Of a stretch of DNA of 64,000 nt, positions 11,003 to 23,147 are shown piece by piece. Origin of the DNA: Eudorina sp. 2006-703-Eu-15 (lineage: Eukaryota > Chlorophyta > Chlorophyceae > Chlamydomonadales > Volvocaceae); assembly GCA_003117195.1 (NCBI GenBank), contig BDSI01000040.1:62001-126000 (forward strand), in the 5' to 3' direction. Both the position numbers and the translations under genes were made by a program. Under the pieces are notes generated by a model. The model was not told the origin of the DNA, did no database searches, and saw only the letters and a list, made by a program, of their open reading frames with translations. The first letter of the stretch is position 1, and every line of letters starts with the position of its first letter.

Positions 11003-12563
11003 ATGCTCGCGCACCGCTGCGCTCGTGTGATTCCTGTCCGGAAGACCAGGGCTTACCCTGTCGCTCGTCGTGTGGGCCGCACAATGTCAGCCATCCAGCG
11101 TTTCGATGACTCCGGCCGGCTTAGCGAGATGGTGATTTACAACGGGACAGTATATCTCGCTGGTCAGGTGAGGCCCATTTTGATTGCGAGCGGCTGGTCA
11201 GATTCGGCTTGCAGATATCGTCCACTACCGCGGAAGGACTGGTTTAACCATGCCCATGACCTACAATTCAAATTCTGTAGGTTCCAGAGGATACAACCGT
11301 GGGGGCTAAGGAGCAAACTGCGTCGGTCCTCAAGCAAATTGATGAACTGCTGGAGCGTGCTGGGACGAACAAGACCAGGATCCTCTCCGCGCAGGTGAAT
11401 GAGTCATTGCAATTGGTCCAAAGCCGGTAACGTCATGCGGGATGCACAATTGATGTGCGGGATCGCCGGAAAACCGCGGTGCGGGCCCCGGGGCAGCGCC
11501 GTCGGTTCAGAGCCGCGAACTCTCCGAACACGCCGCTGGTGACGTGCTGTCTGCGCTTCCCGTCGATCCCGGCCATGTGATGCCAGACAGCGAACTGGCC
11601 CCGGTGCACGTCGCACTCGGACGCTGGCTGGCCCTCGTCCCTGACACGCAGCGTCCTGTTGGGCTGTCCACCGAGCCACCTGTCGCGCGTTGTGCGGCCC
11701 TTACTGCCCCGCTGCACCCGCAGGTGTTCCTGAGGGACCTGGCGGACTTCAAGGAGATGAACGAGGCCTGGGACGCCTGGGTGCCGGCCGGACATGCGCC
11801 CACGCGGGCCACGGTGGAGGCCAAGCTGGCGGACCCGGGCTGGAAGGTGCGTCCGCGTTGTGGGGCGGGGTTGTGGCCGGGCGCACAGTGCCCGCGCGTT
11901 AGCGACCAAGGGACAGCGCCCTCGGCGCGGCTGTAGCCTGCGACCCGCTCGCCAAGGCCGCCACTGGACAGCTCTCGCTTCGTGGTCACGCGCCTGCACA
12001 CCGCACAAGCGCGTTGGTATGGATTGCCGTCCTGCGCTTGTGGCGCGTGGCCTTGGCGGACGTGGTTGAATCACTCTTTACGGCGGATCCCCCGCTGCCT
12101 GCTGACCACGAGGGACCACGAGAACATCCAGCGGCGCCCTGTCGGCCTGGTGGTTGTGTGGGCGGCAGCGTAGGGACGGAGGGTCGGACTAGGCATCTAG
12201 AAGGATACCGTACGTTCCGTTGCACGCTTGCACCCTCAGCCCCGCGTCTCCCCAGAACTGGGAGCCCACTGATCATTACCTGCGGCTCAACTCAACCCAA
12301 CAGCACGCCACAAGCACCCCTGTCCGTCTGCCGTTTCTCAGCGCCCCGCCCCCTTGAAATTCCAGCACAAGCCGGCGTAAAACCTAGCATCCCAGGGAGG
12401 GGAGGGTCTACAGGGCCTGAACGCTGAACCCCAGACGACAAGGGTTCCAGAGCCTTCCATTCGACGCAAGCAGATGTCGGCTGTCGGCCCTGCTGGTCCT
12501 TGCTTGCTGCAGGTGGAGATCGTCGTTGTGGCGGCGCTGGCCCCCCCGGCCGAGAGCGCGTGA
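11003..12563 (+). CDS. RidA/YjgF-family enamine/imine deaminase with N-terminal presequence, 150 aa
   Basis: Rid proteins hydrolyse reactive 2-aminoacrylate and related enamines/imines released by PLP enzymes. Exons 11003-11167, 11281-11394, 11724-11846 and 12513-12563 are all phase 0 and total 453 nt. The domain starts at MSAIQRFDDSGRLSEMVIYN (residue 28) and includes GTVYLAGQ, KEQTASVLKQIDELLERAGT, LADFKEMNEAWDAWV and VEIVVVAALAP. The block TRATVEAKLADPGWKVEI resembles the ARACVEA block of the YoaB branch and keeps the conserved Arg. The first 27 residues are rich in Arg with no Asp/Glu, which suggests a mitochondrial or plastid presequence. Starting at Met28 (11084) would give a cytosolic 123-aa form. 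Confidence 0.9.
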
Positions 12564-13882
12564 TACGACGTGAAGCGGTTCCGTAGCCGCTGCACGAGGG
12601 CGGGTTTCGGAGGTGTTGGGGGCTCCGGTATGACAACCCCCCGCGGTGGCACGCTCCCTAGGACTCCTTCATTCAGTGCAACACTGCCGCCGGCAGTACC
12701 CGATTGCTGGATTTTGGGATCTGGGCTTCTCCGGCTGATGCGAGCGTGGCGGGGCTGGGCAGGGGCCTGGCTGAGGTACAAGGCCAGGCTGGCTGCTCGC
12801 CCTGGGGGTGTGCGGCGTCTGCGTTGCGGTTGGGGGCCATCAAGTGGGCCCAAAGGCGCCAAGAGCTGGAAGCTGACCACGTCCCGTTCTTTGCGGATAT
12901 GATATGGTTCGGGGACGGTGCGACTTTGACAGAAAGTCGGTCGGTTGCTGCCGACACGACAGCACCATCCAGTATGGATGAATGAATGAAGGATCCCTCA
13001 ACGGGGCCATCCGTACACAATACCCCCGTGGGAGGTAATTACCCTTCGCGACGCTGCCCCGTACTTGTAACGTACCGACACCATGTCCTCCTCCCGCGGC
13101 CATCTTTGAAGTCGGACACTTAGTGTGCGGCCCCCCACGGCAACACACAGACCCGGATGCCACACGCCTAATCTTGCCGTGTGCCCGGCAACAGCTGCAA
13201 CATTACGGAGCCCAGCGGATTCCTACAGTCAGTCCAGATGCACCTGCACACAATATTGGACACTGGCATTTTCGAAGAGATGCAGCTTCGGCACGGCTGC
13301 CCCGCCCCGCCCGCTCGCCTGCTTGGCCCCTCCGTGCCCCTCCGCTCTGCGTCTGTACTTGGCTCGGAAGGCATTGAGAATGCTGAAACCCGTCAACACC
13401 CGTAAGGACATTCCTGAGCATCCGCTGCGCTGCGACATCCAATGCTGGCAGTGCGGTCCTTGCCATCCCACTGCCCTGCAAACCTGGCTGGGCTGTCTCT
13501 TATTTAACCCTGCAAACCTGGCAACCCCCCCTCCCCTGGTAGTGATCAGGGTCCGCGGCCACGCCGCCGTATGCGCATCCCGCCGTTTATTGGGCGTAGA
13601 GCTCAGAACCCGCACCCAGCTGCTGCCGCTACGCTCCTTCCCAGCACCCCGCCCGGGCTCCCGCTCCTACCTACACACTGCCGGCACACCAGGGTTCGGG
13701 CGGGCGGGCGGGCGGGGTTCATTTATAAACACACTGCCGGCAGCCAGCCATCACGGCTGGACAGCAGCCTCCCAAGTTGGCGACCGCACCACGGTGGAGT
13801 CAGCCGCCTCCTTTCGTCAGGTCTCTGGCGCGTTGGGCTCTAGCGAGAGGACGCTCAGTGACCCGCGGTGCCGCATGCCTCC
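12564..13882. other. convergent intergenic region, no gene seen
   Basis: The region lies between the RidA stop codon and the dolichol kinase stop codon and holds both 3' UTRs. A TGTAA lies at 13066-13070. The rest is GC-rich with no recognisable exon. Confidence 0.5.
13066..13070 (+). terminator. TGTAA poly(A) signal, probably of the RidA gene
   Basis: The motif lies about 500 bases beyond the RidA stop codon at 12563 on the same strand. Confidence 0.4.
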
Positions 13883-16489
13883 CTAGTTGCCGGTCATGAC
13901 GAGCACCAGGTGCGTCAGGTAATAGAGCGGCACCACCACATTGTCCAGCTGCTGCGTCACCGCCTCCAGCAGCGCCACCGCCCCCGTCACCGCGCCCAGC
14001 GCGCCCCACAGCCGCCACGACAGCGCCCACCGCACATCCAGCCACCAGCACACCACCGCCCAGCTGCCCAGCATCGCCGCCGCGCCGCTCAGCGTGCCCT
14101 CCCACGTCTTCCGGCTTGCGCCGCGCAGGAACAGCCGCCGCCGGCCAACCAGGAAACCAATGCACGCCGCCGCGGTGTCGCCGCTGCCCAGCGACACCAG
14201 GCCGCTCAGCCCCAGCACGGTGCGGCAGCTGGGCAGCAGCCGCGCCGCCGCCGCGGAGAGCAGCGGCGCCCCGCCGGCTGCCGTCATCGGCCGGGCCGCC
14301 TCGGGGCCGTACAGCCCCGCCATCATCGCCCCCGCCGCCGCGCCGCAGACCGAGTCGCCCATCCACACCGGCACCGCGATACCCAGCAGCAGCGTGAAGT
14401 GGGTCACGTAGACGGGCCCCGAGTCGCGCGCGTCGGCAAAGTCGGCCATGAAGCCGCCGATGGCGGCGCGCAGGCGCGCGGGGCCCAGGCAGCGCAGCAC
14501 CTCCACGAACACCAGCACCGCGCCCGCCACCGCCAGGGAGGCCTGCAGCATGCGCACGTCCCACCCGAAGGCGGGCAGGAACAGCACTATGGCCAGCAGG
14601 TGGTAGCCCTTGCGCATCACGATGTGGGGCACCCCCAGCGCGCGGAACACCGCCGCCACCAGCGCGGAGCGCTGCCGGCGGCGGCGGTCCTGCGGCTGCT
14701 GCTGTTGCTGCAACCCTGGGCCGCCGCCGGGCTGCTGTACTTCCCGGGTTTGGTCGCGCTCCTTGACGTTGTGCTGCCCGCCCGGGGACGTGGACGGCGC
14801 CACCGCCGCAGCTGTCCCCGCTCCGTTGACGCGGGACTCGCCCCCGTGGTCGCGGGACTCGCTCCCCTGGTCGCGGGACTCGCGGGGCGTGTGTTGCGAC
14901 CCGCTGGCCGAAGAGACCCCGGCGCCGTTCACGTGGGACCCCTTCACCGCGCCCTCGCCGCCACCCTGACAGGCCGCGTGCGCGCTGCTGCAAAGCCCTC
15001 CCCCCGACCCCCCGCCCCGCGCTCCTTTTCCCCCATCCTGCCGCTGCTGCTGCTCCTGTTCCCGCTGCCGCTGCTCCTGTTCCCGCTGCTCCTGTTCCCG
15101 CCGCTGCTGCTGCACCAGCTCTTCGCTCCTGGCGGCACTGGCCCGGGAGACCACGTACATGAAGGGCACCGCCACCGCCAGACAGGCGAACCAGTAGGCC
15201 AAGGTGGCCAGCCGCGGCTGCGAGGAGGCGGCCACGAAGCGGCCCAGCACCCAGAGCGCCAGGTCAGCCAGCATCACGAACGACAGCGCCGCCCCCGCGC
15301 CCGCCACCCAGCGGCCGCCCGCCGCCAGGACACACTCCGCCCACTCAAGAACGCCGCCTCCGCCGCTGCCTCTGCCCTGGCCTAGCTCCTCCTCCAACTG
15401 CTGCAGCACCGGGTGCGAACCGCGTCGTGCTGCGGTCCCTGGGCCTGGTGTGCCTGTCCCTGCCCCTTTTCGTCGCTGCCGCAGACCCTCGGCGGGGATC
15501 TCCTCCGCCGATGACTCTGCGGCCGCGACAGCGTCCCCGCGTGCGGCGCGCCGTGGCAATCCGGGGCCGCCGCCGCCGCCGCCACCGCGGGCGCAGGCAA
15601 CCGACTTGTCCGGCCGCAGCGCCGCCCCGCTGCAGGCCGCCATCATCAGCCCCCAGAACAGCACCAGCACGCAGAAGGCAGGCACGTGCATGCCCGGGTC
15701 GGGCTGCTCCACGTGCAGCGCCCACAGCACGTGCACGACGCCCTGACGCGTGGCGCCCGCCAAGTAGGCGCAGCTGCCCGCCAGCAGCGCCAGCAGCGCC
15801 TGCGTCAGGATGCTGGCCTCGCCGGGGGTGAAGCTGCGGGGCAGGGCGGCGGCCAGGTGGTCCAGGGAGGGCGCGGTGCCCAGCAGCAGCGCCGCCTGCA
15901 GCACCCAGGCCGAGGTGGTGATGTCACGCGGCAGCTCGAAGACGCTGCCGGGGAGGAGCAGCTGCGGGCTCGACGGCGGCGGCGGCTGCGCGGCGGTGCG
16001 CAGCGTGTTGGCCGCCGAGATGAGGCAGCCGGCCGCCACGGCGGCTAGGAAGAGCCAGCGCGCCGTCGCGGAGTGGTGGCGCTTGCGCTGAGGAGGGCTG
16101 GGGTTGCGGTCTGGGGGGCTGGGCTGCGACACCTGACCTGCACCCACGGGGTTTGCTCCGGCCATCCGGTGGTCAGGCGGCGTTGCGGATGCCGGGGTTG
16201 CGGGCGCGTGCCTGCTTTTGCTGCCGGGTTGGGTGATGCTGCTGCCGGGTGCGGAGGAGGTTGCTGCTGCGGTCCATGACAGCCACAGCAGGGCCTGGAA
16301 GGAGGAGGCCAGGAACAGCCGCGCCGCCTGCTGCCACCACCCTGTCTCGATCGCAGGGGGGTGAAACGTACAGCACAGGGAGGGAGAGGGAGGGGACTTT
16401 GGCGCCGCACTAGCTCGCATGCGTTCAGGGATCCCATAGGGGAGAAGTGCGCCCCTTCGGGTCGGCACCCAGAGCCACCGGGTCCGCAT
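13883..16489 (-). CDS. DOLK: dolichol kinase (CTP-dependent), up to 868 aa
   Basis: The enzyme phosphorylates dolichol with CTP in the ER membrane, the last step of dolichyl-phosphate supply for N-glycosylation and GPI anchors. The open frame is intronless as drawn. The C-terminal third carries the family signature: MRKGYHLLAIVLFLPAF, HFTLLLGIAVPVWMGDS, LGSGDTAAACIGFLVGRR (about 767-784), RKTWEGTLSGAAAML (about 793) and QLDNVVVPLYYLTHL near the end. The first two thirds have many hydrophobic segments separated by Gly-, Gln- and Glu/Arg-rich low-complexity loops, making it much longer than the roughly 540-aa human enzyme. The start is uncertain: Met109 (16165), upstream of the first clear hydrophobic segment, is an alternative, and the N-terminal 100 residues could include unspliced or 5' UTR sequence. 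Divergent from the bestrophin gene. Confidence 0.88.
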   Translation of the reverse strand: MRTRWLWVPTRRGALLPYGIPERMRASAAPKSPPSPSLCCTFHPPAIETGWWQQAARLFLASSFQALLWLSWTAAATSSAPGSSITQPGSKSRHAPATPASATPPDHRMAGANPVGAGQVSQPSPPDRNPSPPQRKRHHSATARWLFLAAVAAGCLISAANTLRTAAQPPPPSSPQLLLPGSVFELPRDITTSAWVLQAALLLGTAPSLDHLAAALPRSFTPGEASILTQALLALLAGSCAYLAGATRQGVVHVLWALHVEQPDPGMHVPAFCVLVLFWGLMMAACSGAALRPDKSVACARGGGGGGGPGLPRRAARGDAVAAAESSAEEIPAEGLRQRRKGAGTGTPGPGTAARRGSHPVLQQLEEELGQGRGSGGGGVLEWAECVLAAGGRWVAGAGAALSFVMLADLALWVLGRFVAASSQPRLATLAYWFACLAVAVPFMYVVSRASAARSEELVQQQRREQEQREQEQRQREQEQQQRQDGGKGARGGGSGGGLCSSAHAACQGGGEGAVKGSHVNGAGVSSASGSQHTPRESRDQGSESRDHGGESRVNGAGTAAAVAPSTSPGGQHNVKERDQTREVQQPGGGPGLQQQQQPQDRRRRQRSALVAAVFRALGVPHIVMRKGYHLLAIVLFLPAFGWDVRMLQASLAVAGAVLVFVEVLRCLGPARLRAAIGGFMADFADARDSGPVYVTHFTLLLGIAVPVWMGDSVCGAAAGAMMAGLYGPEAARPMTAAGGAPLLSAAAARLLPSCRTVLGLSGLVSLGSGDTAAACIGFLVGRRRLFLRGASRKTWEGTLSGAAAMLGSWAVVCWWLDVRWALSWRLWGALGAVTGAVALLEAVTQQLDNVVVPLYYLTHLVLVMTGN

Positions 16490-17445
16490 TCCCTTACGCC
16501 ACGCTCAGTAACTCCCGTTAAGACATTTTAAGAGACTTACATGATCGAGTCGCCACGAAGATAGCGGTCGCTAGACTGGGGAGGGCAAGGAGGCCTTGCG
16601 CAAGGCCCGCTTGGCCGCATGCCCTGAAGACGTACAGGGGATGATCTGCGCGGGACAATGGCCGCGTTGTCCGTACACATCTATCCAACCCGTGGCAAAG
16701 CCTCCATCAAGGTCACCGTGGGGTATGGGATACTCACCTTGGAACCAAGCTGGTGCGCAACGGTCCTGGAAAGAAGCCAGGACTGCTAACAAGCCCATGC
16801 AACATATGTGCAAAGCTGCTCCGGGCCCTGTAAGCCAACAGGAACCTGATCATCAGATTGAACTATGACGTTAAAATTGCGTTTTTTGCTCATTCGCATT
16901 CAGTCAAGAAGCCCGCAGCTACTCCGACAGGGAAACGTACCTCTCTGACCATCCAGTTCCGGCCCAAGCAAGGCAATTCCCAAACGGATAAGAGATGCCG
17001 CCTGAAGGCCTGCCTCAACATTCTGCGGGCTCCACATCCGTTTTGATGCTGAAAGTCACGCTGCGTCATGGCTAGTTCGCCGCGTCAAGGCAAGCACTTG
17101 CGGACATTCTGTATCTTTACCTTAAACTAAGCAATTTGGTTTGAAGCAGCCACAATGTTTCGCATCAAGGTCAGATGCCAGCCAGCCAGCGTGCGCCACT
17201 GCTGCTCGTTGACCAGTTCCGCTGTACGTCAATCAGTTTGCCATTTTGCTAGCCAACATATCAATCGTCACAGGACAAATCCTGAATGAATAGCTTATCT
17301 ATATTTCAAGAAGCGATGCCGGACTTGTGCATCAACGAACAGCGCGCTCTGTCGCGGCCAAGCATACAACGGGCAACAGCAAGCGGTTTCATGCACAAGT
17401 AATCTCAGCGGCAAGCAGCGCTTGTAAATTTTCTGTAATTCCGAA
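16490..17445. promoter_or_regulatory. divergent promoter region (dolichol kinase / bestrophin)
   Basis: About 950 bp between two divergent start codons. The right half is AT-richer than its surroundings. No coding exon or specific site is recognised. Confidence 0.45.
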
Positions 17446-17990
17446 ATGACTCGGTTACATACGACTTCATACCGACCTTGTGCTATCCATCACGACAGTT
17501 GTCCCTTGGTAACACTACACCGGCGATCGCAGCTGCCGTCAAAGCGATGCGCTGTGAGGGTCACTGCGGCCCTATGGAGCGTGGAAAGCGTGCTCCTCAA
17601 TCTACGTCGTAAACGCTTTGAGCCGAAAACAGTGGAGCGTGTGTACGAGGCCGATGTTTACCCCGCGGTAACCTTGCGTGCTTCCGGGATCAGGGCCCCT
17701 GAAAGTGTGGGAGGCTCCGCGTAGGGCACATATAAATGGGTAACCCAATGGTGACATGGACTAGTTGCGGGGAGACATGTCTGAGGAGGGAGGGCGTCGG
17801 GGGTGTAAGACCTGATGGGGGGCTGCACAGCAGCGTCCAGCTTGACGGCACAGCGGTGCGAAGGGTGAAGGCGGATTGCGATCGAATTGCATCTCGTTTG
17901 TCGTTGCTCAGCCACCCCGCAATGTTGCACGGACGCCCAGGTTGTTCCCCGCCATTCCCTCCTGGGGTCCCCGATGGCCCTGATGTCCCC

Positions 17991-18023
<33 letters not shown>

Positions 18024-21000
18024 GACCCCTCGCCTGCCCACCCGGTGTAATTAACAGGTGTTCGACTTCGCCGCTTGGACGCAACACCGCTCCAGGGGCC
18101 GCTACTTGGAGCACTGCATCACGCTGTTCCGGTCGTACTTCTTCCGGGACCTGCTCGGGCCGTTGGTGGTGCTTGTGGGGGCGGCCGTGGCTGTGGGGCT
18201 GTGGGAGACGGCACTGCAGGTAGGACGGCGGAGCGCCGGCCGACCCATGGGTCGAGAAGCAACGTCTGGACAAAAGGGAACAGGCCACCGGTCTCTTAAT
18301 CAGCGGCGCAGGCACCCCAGTGCGATGGGGGCCGGCAGGGTCCAGCGGCCCGTGACCTTGCACCTCCTCCGCCCCAGCCCGCGGGAATGTTGTCAGGGAA
18401 AAGGGGCCGTCAGGCCATTCGACCACCCAGGACTGGTCGTCGTGAGGTCGTCTCCCCGAGCGTGTGTATGAACCACCAACGACCCGCACGATTCCCCGCA
18501 CGTCCCGTGACACCGCACGATCACGGCAGCTGGTTTGGGGGGGGGGGGTCTCGCAGGCCACAACGACCCCCCTTTGTCAATACAGACAGCGAAACCGCAG
18601 AAGGGCAACGAACTGATAACCGCCGACAACGACACCGCCCCTGCTGGCTGGGCCCGCTGGCTGTGCAGGAGGGGCTGCTGCCGCGGTGGCTGCCTGACCT
18701 GGAGGGCAGCTCCGACACGCCCTTCCAGCTGACCAGCTTCGCCCTGTCGCTGATGCTGGTCTTCCGGACCAACAGCAGCTACAGCCGCTGGCTGGACGCA
18801 CGGCAGCAGTGGGGCCTCATCGTCAACACGGCGCGTACCTTTGTACGGCAGGTCATGACAACCTTGCCAGACGCCAGGTGCGAGCGAGTGCGGTGTTAAG
18901 ACGAAGGGAGCCAGTTTTGTGTAGGTTGGCCAGTGGTTGAATGAATGGAAGGATGAATGAATGAATGTTACAGCAGATCCCACAGAGGTAGCATCGGTGC
19001 TAGGGTTTTATAGAGGGGCACCCCCAACAGGTAGGTGGTCGTGGTAATGCAGTTGGTGGGCGGACTGTGCAATGTGGCACCCACGTCTCCGTCTCACCCG
19101 TTCACTCTCTCGCCATGTGGATGCCCCCTCCCCCTTCAGTGAAGACGGCGAAACCGCAAACGGTCACCGAATGGGTTGTGCCCCTCCTCCCGCGTACCTC
19201 GTTTTCTGCCCCCTCCCCCTCACCTCTCCCCCCCTCGCCCGTGTGCCCGGGCCCACACATACACACCCCTCAGCTGCGGCGAGGTCCGTTCCGCAGTGGC
19301 CCGCTGGACGGTGGCCTTCGTGCGGCTCAGCAAGCTGCACCTGCGGGAGCCTCACCCCGGGGACGTCAAGCAGGAGATGCAGGTGCGGCGGGGGCAGGGA
19401 AGGGGCGGGCGGGCGCTGCGGGTCCCTGGGGGCGATCCGCGGGGCAGAGCGGGAGGCGCGCCAGCGCGCAGCGCAGGGTATCGTGGGCCACCGCACCGCG
19501 CACATGGCCGGGGGGCCAGGCCGGCTCGCCCGTTCCATGATGAGGTAGGGTACCGCGAAGTACGTCGGGGCCTGGATCGCTCCTGCTGCGATATGCAAGG
19601 GGCTACACCGTCGTCATGAAGGACGGTATTATTAGTATACTGTCATGAATACTGACTTCCATACTACTTTCATGAATTGTTATAGTCAACATGTTCGACC
19701 CGCCAGCTCCTGGGCTTATGCGGTGGATCTACACCCGCCGCACCCCACATCACGTCAGTCAATAAAGACAGCGAAATCCCCCCCACACACATGACCTATC
19801 TGCCGGGCAGGTCGCTTCTCTAAACACACAGAACTCATTCCCGCCCCCACCCCCAACCCCTACCCCCTAACCCCCGGGTTGCCGCAGGGGCTCCTCCACG
19901 GCGAGGAGGTGCCGCTGGTGGTCGCCGCCGCGCACCGGCCGCTGGCTGCCACCCACGTGCTGAGCGAGCTGCTGCGGAGTGCGGAGGCGGCGGGTCGGCT
20001 ATCGGAGCAGGCGAGGATGCGGCTGGAGGCGGACATCAACCTCATGTCGCAGGCGCTGGGGGCCTGTGAGAAGGTGCGGCGAGAGGGCTTTGGGGGAGAG
20101 GGGCGGGGAGCCCTAGGGAGGTAGGGAGGTGGGCAGGTAGGCAGGTTGGTAGAGGTCAGGGAACGGCAGCATGGTGTTAGGAGGTGCCGTGGGGAAGACG
20201 TCGAGCCACCACGGGGCCGCCGGTGCGAAATAATCCTGGCCCAGATCCAGGTTGAGACGTAGTGCGAGGAGTGACGGTACGGCAGGTGAGTCACGGGGGG
20301 CTGCTCACCAGGGGACCGTCCATTCCAAACGCGATAGGCACACATCAACACACACACACACACACACACACGCGCGCTTCTCTAAACACACTAAACACAC
20401 AAACACGCTCGCGGCCAGCCAAATGGCCCCTGAGCTCCCCGTGCTACTGCGAGGCCGTGTGAGGCATCAGCGACGGGCTCCCCTATGCGGTTGCGAGGGA
20501 CTTCCAGTCCGGCGCTCTACCCGAAGTCCAATGTGGGAAAAACATGTTCTCATCCCCGACCGCGACAGACGGAATTCTCCGACCGTGCCCCGCACCCGGA
20601 AACACCATTTGCACCAACTCAATGCACCCATCGCGGAACAAGGTTGGGCATGATAAGGTAACGTTACGCGAGACCCTTAACCATGCGGGCGCCCATCCGT
20701 CGATCCTACATCGCAGATCCTTCGCAACCCCATCCCGCTGTCGTACACTCGTCACACGTCCCGCTTCCTGATCCTGTGGCTGCTGTGGCTGCCGGTGGCG
20801 CTGTGGGGCAAAGTGGGCTGGTGCGTGGTGCCCGTGGAGGCCATCATGACGTACCTGCTGCTGGGGATAGATGAGATCGCCGTACAGATGGAGGAGCCGT
20901 TCGGTGGGTGCGGGGCGTGCGTGGGTGCGTGGGGTGGGGTGAGCGCGTGGGCCGGGCGGGCAGCGGCGGGCAGCGGCGGGGCAGTCGCATGTGGACCTGC

Positions 21001-21915
21001 GTACGGACACAGAGGGAACTGCCTGCCCTCCCCTCTCCCCGGGGGCTTGTTGGACCCGTGCCCAGATAGGGCACAACCTAACGCACAACAGCTTGCGGGG
21101 GATGTGCACATGGCGGCACCACCTGTCACCACAACGGTGCATACTGTACGTACCACGGCTAGCTAGCTAGCTAGCTAGCTAGTTGACCCACCGCACCACG
21201 TATCACACCACACCACGAATCACCACCTGGGATGCTGCCACCCAGCCAGCAGATCGTCCAGCCCGCTGCTGGGAGGGCAAGAGATTCACTCGCCCGATGG
21301 ACATGACCTGGCAGGACAATGACACAGTCAGCAGCCATATCGCCCACATGCACGCACACGAGGTGTTGCCCTGATTCCCCCCTTACCCCCCAGCGCAGCT
21401 TCAAAATGTCTATACCAATCTCCTATACCCCCTGCCTCGTTGGTCAGTATTTGTCGCCGGGCTGGGTGTGTCTGGCCTGTTTCTTTTTAACCCCATTCCT
21501 CCTCCTCCCCGGGTGGGACCCGCACGCAGGCATCCTGCCGCTCGAGAACATGTGCGAAGCCGTACAGCAGTCCGTGGACCAGCTGGTCAGCATGGATCAT
21601 GCCGTACAGGACATCGTATCGTCGTACGCATGTACGATTGTGCCAGCGGCAGAAATGGGGTTCGCGACGAGCGCGCGGTCCCTTGGGCCAGCGGAGCACG
21701 AGGAGGCGGCGGATGAGCCGGGCGGCTCTGCCGGCAACCGCACGGGTCACGGCTCACCGGGGCTGCCCCGCGGGTCAACGGTTGCAGCACAGCAGCTGGA
21801 CGCCGCGCAACTGGAGCCAACTCCTCTGCCGCCTCCTCCTCCGCCGCCGCCGCCTGCTCCTCCTGCCGCTGAAGTCCGCGTGTCCATCTTCAATATGCCG
21901 AGCGATCGTTGCTGA
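17446..21915 (+). CDS. bestrophin-family anion channel with plastid-like presequence, 7 exons, 486 aa
   Basis: This is a bestrophin/VCCN-type protein. Plant and algal members are thylakoid Cl-/HCO3- channels. Exons 17446-17667, 18058-18219, 18669-18877, 19274-19382, 19888-20073, 20717-20903 and 21530-21915 all keep phase and total 1461 nt. The first about 40 residues are rich in Arg/Ser/Thr and poor in acids, like a transit peptide. Family blocks follow: FDFAAWTQHRSRGRYLEH, LTSFALSLMLVFRTNSSYSRW (conserved R-T-N-x-S-Y-x-R-W), AAAHRPLAATHVLSELL, NPIPLSYTRHTSRFLILW, and AVQMEEPFGILPLENMC near the position of the bestrophin Ca-clasp. The C-terminus is Pro- and Ala-rich and probably disordered. 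Substrate and membrane are inferred, not shown. Confidence 0.9.
17992..18021. repeat. (AC)n microsatellite in bestrophin intron 1
   Basis: An uninterrupted AC tract of about 15 units lies 37 bases before the exon 2 acceptor. A similar tract near 20345-20372 lies in intron 5. Confidence 0.85.
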
Positions 21916-22611
21916 ACCGAACCAGTTTCATACGTTATGGGCTGAAGCGAGCGGTTTGCGGTTGCAGTTGCGGTTGCAGGTAGAACTGATGGTTCCGGTG
22001 TGACCCACCTGCGAAGACCCACAGCGGCGGGCCAGTTCGTCAAGAATGTGTGAACCGTGACTATGACGATCAGGGCCTGCCGCAATCCAGAGTGCATCTA
22101 ACGAGTGAGACTTGATAAATTCATAAATGGATAGTGATCTTACCAGAGTGCATCTAACGCGGAAGCAAGCCTTCATTTATAATAAATGGATGACGACAAA
22201 GGTGAAGATAACAAGACGATAACAACGGTGATGACAACGAGGTGATAACAAGGGTGCTGAGTCTGTTGCGCGTGCGTGGGGTGCGGGTTTCGATTACCGC
22301 GAGGCCGCCTGCGCTGGTTGTGGTGGTGGTGTGTGTATATATGGCACATGCCATCCCTCGGATATGTTGTGGGGAGCTGCTGACCAGGATTGTGACCCAT
22401 ACGAGCTCCCAGGCGGGGAAGGACTAACCTCATGTACGAAAAACGTGAGGTCCAGGTGACTCCGCTGCGTTGGGAGACATTCCTGCAGCACGCCGGCCTG
22501 GAATGATCCAGCTCACCGCCGAATCCGCCGCGGGGCACAGCTGGTGGGCCGGGCTCCTGTGGCTGCAATCGTGCTGCGGGGATCGGTTGGGGCCCGAGAC
22601 GGTTGTGAACG

Positions 22612-22742
22612 ACCGTACGACGTACAAGCGCACGACGGACGTCGTACAAGCGCGCGACGGTTGAAAGACGTCGTACAAGCGCGCGACGGTTGAAAGACGT
22701 CGTACAAGCGCGCGACGGTTGAAGGACGTCGTACAAGCGCCC
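22612..22742. repeat. 29-bp minisatellite, about 4 units
   Basis: The unit ACGTCGTACAAGCGCGCGAC plus GGTTGAAAG is repeated head to tail. The outer units are degenerate (for example CGCACGACGG and CGCCCGGCGG). Confidence 0.85.
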
Positions 22743-23147
22743 GGCGGGCGGCGGTGCGGGGTCGTACTGACGCGTGAGGTTAAGAGGCGGCCGTGGCGCC
22801 CGGCTGTGGACGCGTGGCTGCGGACTGGTCGCTCTCGTCCGTCTATCCGACGCTCCTTCGAGCTCCTTGGACTCGATCAGCCCCGCGATGGCTGTCACTG
22901 GACTGGACTGGACTGGACTGCAGCGATTGGGAGTGTGGGGCCCGCTGCGAGGCCATGATGGGGCTTCTGGCGGAGAGGGACTGTCCGCGGCCTGAGGGTC
23001 CGCCCCTCACGCCCCCTCCACGCCGTATGCCGTCCACATGAACGGTGCACCTGCGCGGCGCAGCCAGGCGGCCTTGCAGCGCTGCGCCGCCTCCACCGCC
23101 GCGGCTGCCAGCCCTGCGAGCCCATCGAGGCGCTACACATGGCAGCG

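Noticed and set aside
13868..15385. 505-codon + strand open frame opposite dolichol kinase
   Set aside because: It is His/Gln/Arg/Pro low-complexity shadow sequence of the GC-rich dolichol kinase exon, which has clear family motifs on the other strand.
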